A stretch of DNA of 64,000 bases from JAAXHH01 sp965248395 (lineage in GTDB: Bacteria; JAAXHH01), in contig OZ252103.1 of the NCBI GenBank assembly GCA_965248395.1, forward strand, positions 2,108,001-2,172,000, written 5' to 3'. Below are positions 59,701 through 64,000 of this stretch, one piece after another. The notes beneath the pieces are model-generated. The model worked only from the letters and a program-made list of their open reading frames with translations. It did no database searches and had not been told where the DNA came from. The position numbers and the translations under genes were made by a program. Each line of letters starts with the position of its first letter. Within the stretch, counting starts at the first letter, position 1.

Positions 59701-59970
59701 GTGAGCATAGAGAAAGAACAGAAAGAGAAGATCCTGGTCGAACACGGCCGTCACGAAAAGGATACGGGGTCTCCCGAGGCGCAGATCGCCCTCATGACCG
59801 CGCGGATCACCGAACTGACGGCGCATTTCAAGGTCCATAGGAAGGACCATCATTCATTACGCGGATTACTTAATATCGTAGGGCGGCGTCGACGGCTACT
59901 CGCTTACCTGCGCAAGCACGACATCGAACGGTATCGGACATTAATCAAGGATCTGGGTATCCGCGGTTAA
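59701..59970 (+). CDS. rpsO: 30S ribosomal protein S15
   Basis: An 89-residue S15 of normal length. Conserved segments are DTGSPEAQIALMTARITELTAH, KDHHSLRGLLNIVGRRRRLLAYL and ERYRTLIKDLGIRG. It binds 16S rRNA early in assembly. It starts at a GTG with AAGGAG 8 nt upstream. It precedes pnp, the standard order that allows S15 and PNPase co-regulation. Confidence 0.96.
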   Translation: MSIEKEQKEKILVEHGRHEKDTGSPEAQIALMTARITELTAHFKVHRKDHHSLRGLLNIVGRRRRLLAYLRKHDIERYRTLIKDLGIRG

Positions 59971-60030
59971 ACCCTCGGAAAGATGGCCAAGTGGCCATCC
60001 GTTGACGTTTCAAGGAGAAGACTTCGTATT

Positions 60031-62115
60031 ATGGCACATCGTGTTGAGCTCGAACTGGCTGGAAGAACGTTGACCCTCGAGACCGGTAAGGTCGCCAAGC
60101 AGGCGGATTCATCGGTCTGGGTTCAGTATGGCGAGACTGTGATTCTGGCCAATGTGGTTTCGGAATACAGGTTTGTGGAAGGCAGGGATTATCTTCCGCT
60201 GATGGTGGATTATCGCGAGAGAATGTACGCGGCGGGACGCATTCCGGGCGCGCGGTTTCGGAGAGAAGGACCGCCTTCGGAGAAAGAGATCCTGAGCGGC
60301 AGGCAGGTCGATCACGCCATACGACCCCTTTTTCCCAAGGACTACTTTTACGAAACGCAGGTTTCCATCCTCGTTCTTTCCACGGACATGGAAAATGACC
60401 ATGACGTGCTGGGTGTAATCGGCGCCGCCGCCGCCCTGCAAATCTCGGACATTCCTTTCAAGGCCCCCCTCGCCGCGATCCGCGTGGGACGGGTGGACGG
60501 TGAATTCGTGGTAAATCCTACGTACAGCGACAGGGACGAAAGTGATCTCGATTTCGTCGTTACCGGCACATCGGAACACATCATGTCGCTCGAGGGCAAC
60601 GCCCACGAAATCTCGGAAGAAGACCTCACCGACGCGATCATGCTCTGCCACGAGAACATCAAGGCGGTCATCGGCAAGATCGAGGAACTGCGGCAGATGG
60701 TCGGTGCTCCGGACAGACGCGCATACGATTCGCCGAAGACGGATCCCGAACTCGTCGGTCGCGTTAGGGAAATAACTCTGCCCCTGGTCAAAGAGGGCAA
60801 CCGGACCCGGGAGAAAAGGGCCCGGGGTGATTGTTTCAGCAGGGCCGCGGACCTGGCCGTCGAGCAGTTGGCGGAAGAATATCCGGACAGCGAGAACATC
60901 ATTCGCGACCTGGTGCGCGACGTGCAAAGCGCCGATATGCACGACATGATCAAGAATGAAGGCGTCCGCGTCGACGGCCGGGGAATGGACGACATACGTC
61001 CCATCTGGTCCGAAGTAGGCGTGCTGCCCCGGACCCACGGTTCAGCGCTTTTTACCCGTGGCGAAACGCAGTCCCTGACCGTGACTACACTGGGTTCCAA
61101 ACTCGACGAGATGAAGCAGGATGATCTTGAAGGCGATTCGCTGAAATCCTTCATGCTGCATTACAATTTCCCGTCGTTTAGCGTTGGCGAAGTACGCATG
61201 GCCAGGGGACCCCGGCCGCGCGATATCGGCCACGGCTCACTGGCGGAGCACGCCATAGCCCCCGTGATCCCCTCGGAAGATGTGTTTCCATATACGCTCC
61301 GCATCGTCTCCGAGATCCTGGAATCCAACAGTTCTTCGTCCATGGCCACAGTTTGCGGCGCGACCCTGTCCCTGATGGATGCGGGCGTGCCCATAAAGAG
61401 CCCCGTGGCCGGGGTGAACATCGGCCTGATCCCCGATGATCCCAAACCCCAGTACCTGGTCGACATCCAGGGCGTGGAGGATCACCTGGGTGGTATGGAT
61501 TTCAAGGTCGCCGGCACGCGGGAAGGCATCACTTCGGTGCAGCTCGACGTCAAGGTCATGGCCGTCAACGAGGAGATCTTACGCGAATCCTTTGCCCGGG
61601 CGAAGAAGGCGCGTCTGTTCATCCTGGACAAGATGGCGGAGACCATTGCCGAACCGCGCAAGGAAATGTCCGAATACGCACCGCGCATCCTGACCGTCCA
61701 GGTTAAACAGGACCAGATCGGTTCCATAATCGGTCCCGGAGGCAAGGTGATACGCGGCATCCAGGAGGAGACTGGCGCGCAGATCAACATCGAGAACGAC
61801 GGTACGGTAACAATCGCCTCCGTCGATGCGGCTGCCGGTGAACGGGCCAAGAAGATCATCGAGGGTATGACAGAAGAACCCGAGATCGGAAAGGTCTACC
61901 AGGGCACCGTGAAACGAATCGTGGAATTCGGCGCTTTTGTCGAGATAATTCCGGGCAAGGACGGTCTGGTGCACATCTCGGAGTGGGAAAACCACCGGAC
62001 GAACTCCATGCGCGAAGTGGCGAACGAAGGCGACGAGGTGACCGTGAAGATCATCAATATCGATGATCAGGGCAAAGTCAAACTCAGCCGGAAACAGGTG
62101 CTCGCCGCGAACTGA
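60031..62115 (+). CDS. pnp: Polyribonucleotide nucleotidyltransferase (PNPase)
   Basis: A 694-residue protein from the ATG at 60031 (AHRVELELAGRTLTLETG). Domains in order: RNase PH 1, alpha-helical linker, RNase PH 2 (SEVGVLPRTHGSALFTRGET, and GATLSLMDAGVP), KH (QDQIGSIIGPGGKVIRGIQ) and S1 (GKVYQGTVKRIVEFGAFVE). It degrades RNA 3' to 5' by phosphorolysis. An in-frame ATG at 59983 would add 16 residues not in the family form, so the shorter start is preferred. Confidence 0.96.
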   Translation: MAHRVELELAGRTLTLETGKVAKQADSSVWVQYGETVILANVVSEYRFVEGRDYLPLMVDYRERMYAAGRIPGARFRREGPPSEKEILSGRQVDHAIRPLFPKDYFYETQVSILVLSTDMENDHDVLGVIGAAAALQISDIPFKAPLAAIRVGRVDGEFVVNPTYSDRDESDLDFVVTGTSEHIMSLEGNAHEISEEDLTDAIMLCHENIKAVIGKIEELRQMVGAPDRRAYDSPKTDPELVGRVREITLPLVKEGNRTREKRARGDCFSRAADLAVEQLAEEYPDSENIIRDLVRDVQSADMHDMIKNEGVRVDGRGMDDIRPIWSEVGVLPRTHGSALFTRGETQSLTVTTLGSKLDEMKQDDLEGDSLKSFMLHYNFPSFSVGEVRMARGPRPRDIGHGSLAEHAIAPVIPSEDVFPYTLRIVSEILESNSSSSMATVCGATLSLMDAGVPIKSPVAGVNIGLIPDDPKPQYLVDIQGVEDHLGGMDFKVAGTREGITSVQLDVKVMAVNEEILRESFARAKKARLFILDKMAETIAEPRKEMSEYAPRILTVQVKQDQIGSIIGPGGKVIRGIQEETGAQINIENDGTVTIASVDAAAGERAKKIIEGMTEEPEIGKVYQGTVKRIVEFGAFVEIIPGKDGLVHISEWENHRTNSMREVANEGDEVTVKIINIDDQGKVKLSRKQVLAAN

Positions 62116-62168
62116 CCGGAGCCATCGATCCGTCCGTTGCCGTCATGCGCATCGCCTGATCAGGTGCC

Positions 62169-63461
62169 ATGGCGGCAACCTATCCTGTCGACCCCCCTTT
62201 GCCAGAATCAACCGAACGTTACAGAAAAACCGTGCTTCCCAACGGCATCCGGGTGGTTTCGGAGTACATGCCCCACGTCCGGTCCGCGACGATGGGCGTA
62301 TGGGTGTGGTCCGGTACACGGTTTGAACCCCCAGAAAAGCCCGGAATCGCACATTTTCTCGAACACGCGGTATTCAAGGGCACCGAAAGGCGCAACGCGT
62401 ACCAGATTGCCCAGAGCATCGAAAGCCTGGGCGGGTACCTCAACGCGTTCACAGGCCGGGAACTCAACTGCTACTTTGTCCGCGTGATGGACAGCCACCT
62501 TCCGGTCGCAGTGGACGTAATCGGTGATTTGCTGCAGTCGTCGCGATTCGATCCGCACGAAATCGAAAAGGAAAAGATGGTGGTCATCGAGGAGATACAC
62601 GGCCTCGAAGACAACCCGGAAGACTTGGTCAGCGAGCTGTACGCCAACCTGATCTGGCAACCCCATCCCCTGAGCCGCCCGATCCTGGGCGACGCGCCTT
62701 CCGTCTCATCCTTTACGCGAAGCCACCTCTTAGAGTACTTGAAAGACCGTTACCGGAACGAGCGGATATATGTCGTGGCCGCGGGCCATGTGGATCACGA
62801 AGCGTTGGTCGCGCTGGTCCGCGACCAGTACGATTTCCCCGGCGCAGGCAGGAATGTAGATACAGATGTCCAGCCCGATTCGAGACGGCTGAACAAACGG
62901 GTACTGAGCAAAGACATATCCCAGGTACATCTCTGCCTGGGCGGCATAGGACTGCCCTACGCCCATCCTTCGAAATACGCCCTGTTCCTGCTGAACGCCA
63001 TTCTGGGCGGCGGGATGACATCGCGACTGTTTCAGAAAATCCGCGAGGAGGCCGGGCTGGCCTATTCGATATATTCGGACGTGGAATTCTACCAGGATAC
63101 CGGCCAGATCTGCATCAGCGCCGGCGTGGATCCTTCGGACGCACAGCGTACGATCGATATGGTTCGGCATGAGTGCCGGGTACTTTGCGAGCAACCCGTA
63201 CCGGAGGAGGAACTCCGCGATACAAGGTCTCAACTGACCGGTAGCCTGTACCTGTCGCTGGAAGAGTCCGGCAGCGTGATGAACAGGCTCGCGCGGGCGG
63301 AAATCTACGACAACGCCTATTCCACCGTGGAAGAAACCGTCCGGAAGCTGGAAAGCGTGACCGCGGCCGACATAGCCGGCCTGGCCGAGTCACTTTTCAC
63401 GCCGGACAATACGTACCTGACGGCGGTCGGTCCCGTTTCCGCAGACGATATCGTCCTATGA
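62169..63461 (+). CDS. M16-family zinc peptidase
   Basis: A 430-residue M16B-type protease. The inverted zinc motif is HFLEHAVFKGTERR (H-x-x-E-H) and the distal Glu lies in IEKEKMVVIEEIHGLEDNP. The C-terminal half contains LYLSLEESGSVMNRLAR and GGGMTSRLFQKIREEAGLAYSIYSD, the R-x-x-Y substrate-binding part. Members degrade small peptides or process signal peptides. It lies 53 nt after pnp, a common arrangement, and its stop overlaps the dut start. Confidence 0.93.
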   Translation: MAATYPVDPPLPESTERYRKTVLPNGIRVVSEYMPHVRSATMGVWVWSGTRFEPPEKPGIAHFLEHAVFKGTERRNAYQIAQSIESLGGYLNAFTGRELNCYFVRVMDSHLPVAVDVIGDLLQSSRFDPHEIEKEKMVVIEEIHGLEDNPEDLVSELYANLIWQPHPLSRPILGDAPSVSSFTRSHLLEYLKDRYRNERIYVVAAGHVDHEALVALVRDQYDFPGAGRNVDTDVQPDSRRLNKRVLSKDISQVHLCLGGIGLPYAHPSKYALFLLNAILGGGMTSRLFQKIREEAGLAYSIYSDVEFYQDTGQICISAGVDPSDAQRTIDMVRHECRVLCEQPVPEEELRDTRSQLTGSLYLSLEESGSVMNRLARAEIYDNAYSTVEETVRKLESVTAADIAGLAESLFTPDNTYLTAVGPVSADDIVL

Positions 63462-63910
63462 GCACGCCAGTCGTCATACCCATCACGTCGACGCGGCCCG
63501 AAAAGTCCCACCCGATGCCGCGGCAGATGACACCAGGCTCGACCGGGCTTGATCTCTACGCCTGTGTGGATGAACCGGTGGAAATCGCCCCGAAACAACT
63601 CGAACTGATCGGGACGGGATACGCTGTCGCGCTGCCCCCTGGATACGAAGGCCAGGTCCGGCCCCGAAGCAGCCTGGCGTTGAAACACAAGGTCGGCGTG
63701 CTGAACAGCCCAGGTACGATAGACTCGGACTACCGCGGAGAAATCAAGGTGCTCCTTTTCAACTTCGGTGAACGCCCGTTCTGGGTTCGCGACCAGGATA
63801 GAATCGCCCAACTGGTTATCGGTACCGTTCCCTCCGTGGTCTTCGAAGAGGTCGACCGCCTCGACGAAACGGAGCGCGGCGCGGGCGGATACGGCCACAC
63901 GGGACGATGA
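63458..63910 (+). CDS. dut: dUTP diphosphatase
   Basis: A 150-residue trimeric dUTPase with all motifs: TPGSTGLDLYA (1), RPRSSLALK (2), GVLNSPGTIDSDYRGEIKV (3), RIAQLVI (4) and GAGGYGHTG (5). It removes dUTP to protect DNA from uracil and supplies dUMP. It starts within the stop of the M16 gene (ATGA) and overlaps the following gene in the same way. Confidence 0.96.
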   Translation: MSTPVVIPITSTRPEKSHPMPRQMTPGSTGLDLYACVDEPVEIAPKQLELIGTGYAVALPPGYEGQVRPRSSLALKHKVGVLNSPGTIDSDYRGEIKVLLFNFGERPFWVRDQDRIAQLVIGTVPSVVFEEVDRLDETERGAGGYGHTGR

Positions 63911-64000
63911 ACATGATACTGAGACTGATCCTTACGACCCTGGCAATACTTCTGGTGACCAAAGTATACAGCGGAATCGAAGTCGATTCTATCACCACCG
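63907..64000 (+). CDS. Phage holin family (four-helix) membrane protein, cut by window edge
   Basis: Only 31 residues are visible: MNMILRLILTTLAILLVTK, followed by VYSGIEVDSITT. This matches the first helix and following loop of the small four-helix 'phage holin family IV' (DUF360) membrane proteins often found in bacterial chromosomes. The ATG overlaps the dut stop (ATGA). Its function in bacteria is unknown. Confidence 0.6.
   Translation, partial: MNMILRLILTTLAILLVTKVYSGIEVDSITT

Overview
This 64 kb window comes from a GC-rich bacterium (roughly 60% GC by eye in coding regions). Three phytanoyl-CoA dioxygenase-family genes, several zinc-type alcohol dehydrogenases, a RraA-like gene, a DUF362 gene, an enolase-superfamily dehydratase, a HpcH/HpaI aldolase and TRAP transporter genes are the kind of catabolic content often seen in uncultured marine or sponge-associated lineages such as Latescibacterota or Poribacteria. 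That placement is an inference from gene content only. No rRNA operon or CRISPR array is present.

Layout. (1) 1-3.7 kb, minus strand: two MDR dehydrogenases, a prohibitin-like protein and a RraA-like protein cut by the window edge. (2) 4.1-9.6 kb, plus strand: M19-type dipeptidase with an altered metal motif, an orphan oligopeptide-binding lipoprotein, a DadA-like FAD oxidase and a MATE exporter, behind a hairpin-rich leader. (3) 9.6-16.6 kb, accessory: a SIR2-like protein, a secreted Sel1-repeat protein, an unrecognised 576-residue protein, an ARPP-1 domain protein and a complete IS5-type insertion sequence. (4) 16.9-31.3 kb, sugar-acid and small-molecule catabolism: aldolase, three PhyH proteins, enolase-superfamily protein, amidohydrolase, NCS2 permease with a C-terminal soluble domain, MDR dehydrogenase, DUF362 and TRAP permeases. 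At about 23.04 kb two truncated genes (outer-membrane beta-barrel and asparagine synthase) meet head to head. (5) 31.4-45.8 kb: a kynureninase/Fe-ADH/epimerase/gamma-glutamyltransferase operon; SanA-like protein; a tesA-ybbA-ybbP-like set with a GDPD; ferritin-like protein; an MDR/tagaturonate-reductase-like/mazG operon. (6) 46-64 kb, plus strand, largely housekeeping: HNH-scpA-scpB-rluB, an S1 protein with tandem repeats at both ends, mtaB, tRNA-Arg(CCG), then rimP-nusA-L7Ae-infB-DUF503-rbfA-ribF-rpsO-pnp-M16 peptidase-dut and a truncated holin-like membrane protein. The only minus-strand gene in this block is a serine-recombinase-like gene lacking its catalytic serine, next to the tRNA.

How the genes work together. 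The right third is a standard translation and RNA-processing superoperon, with a promoter and attenuator-like hairpin ahead of rimP and no truB at its usual place between rbfA and ribF. The left two thirds are short catabolic operons, many lacking an expected partner (binding protein without permeases, TRAP permeases without binding protein, kynureninase without the upstream pathway). No single system here is certainly new. The points most worth checking are the SIR2-like/ARPP-1 neighbourhood, the repeat-flanked S1 protein, the serine-less recombinase beside tRNA-Arg, the dipeptidase lacking its first metal motif and the 23.04 kb chimeric junction.
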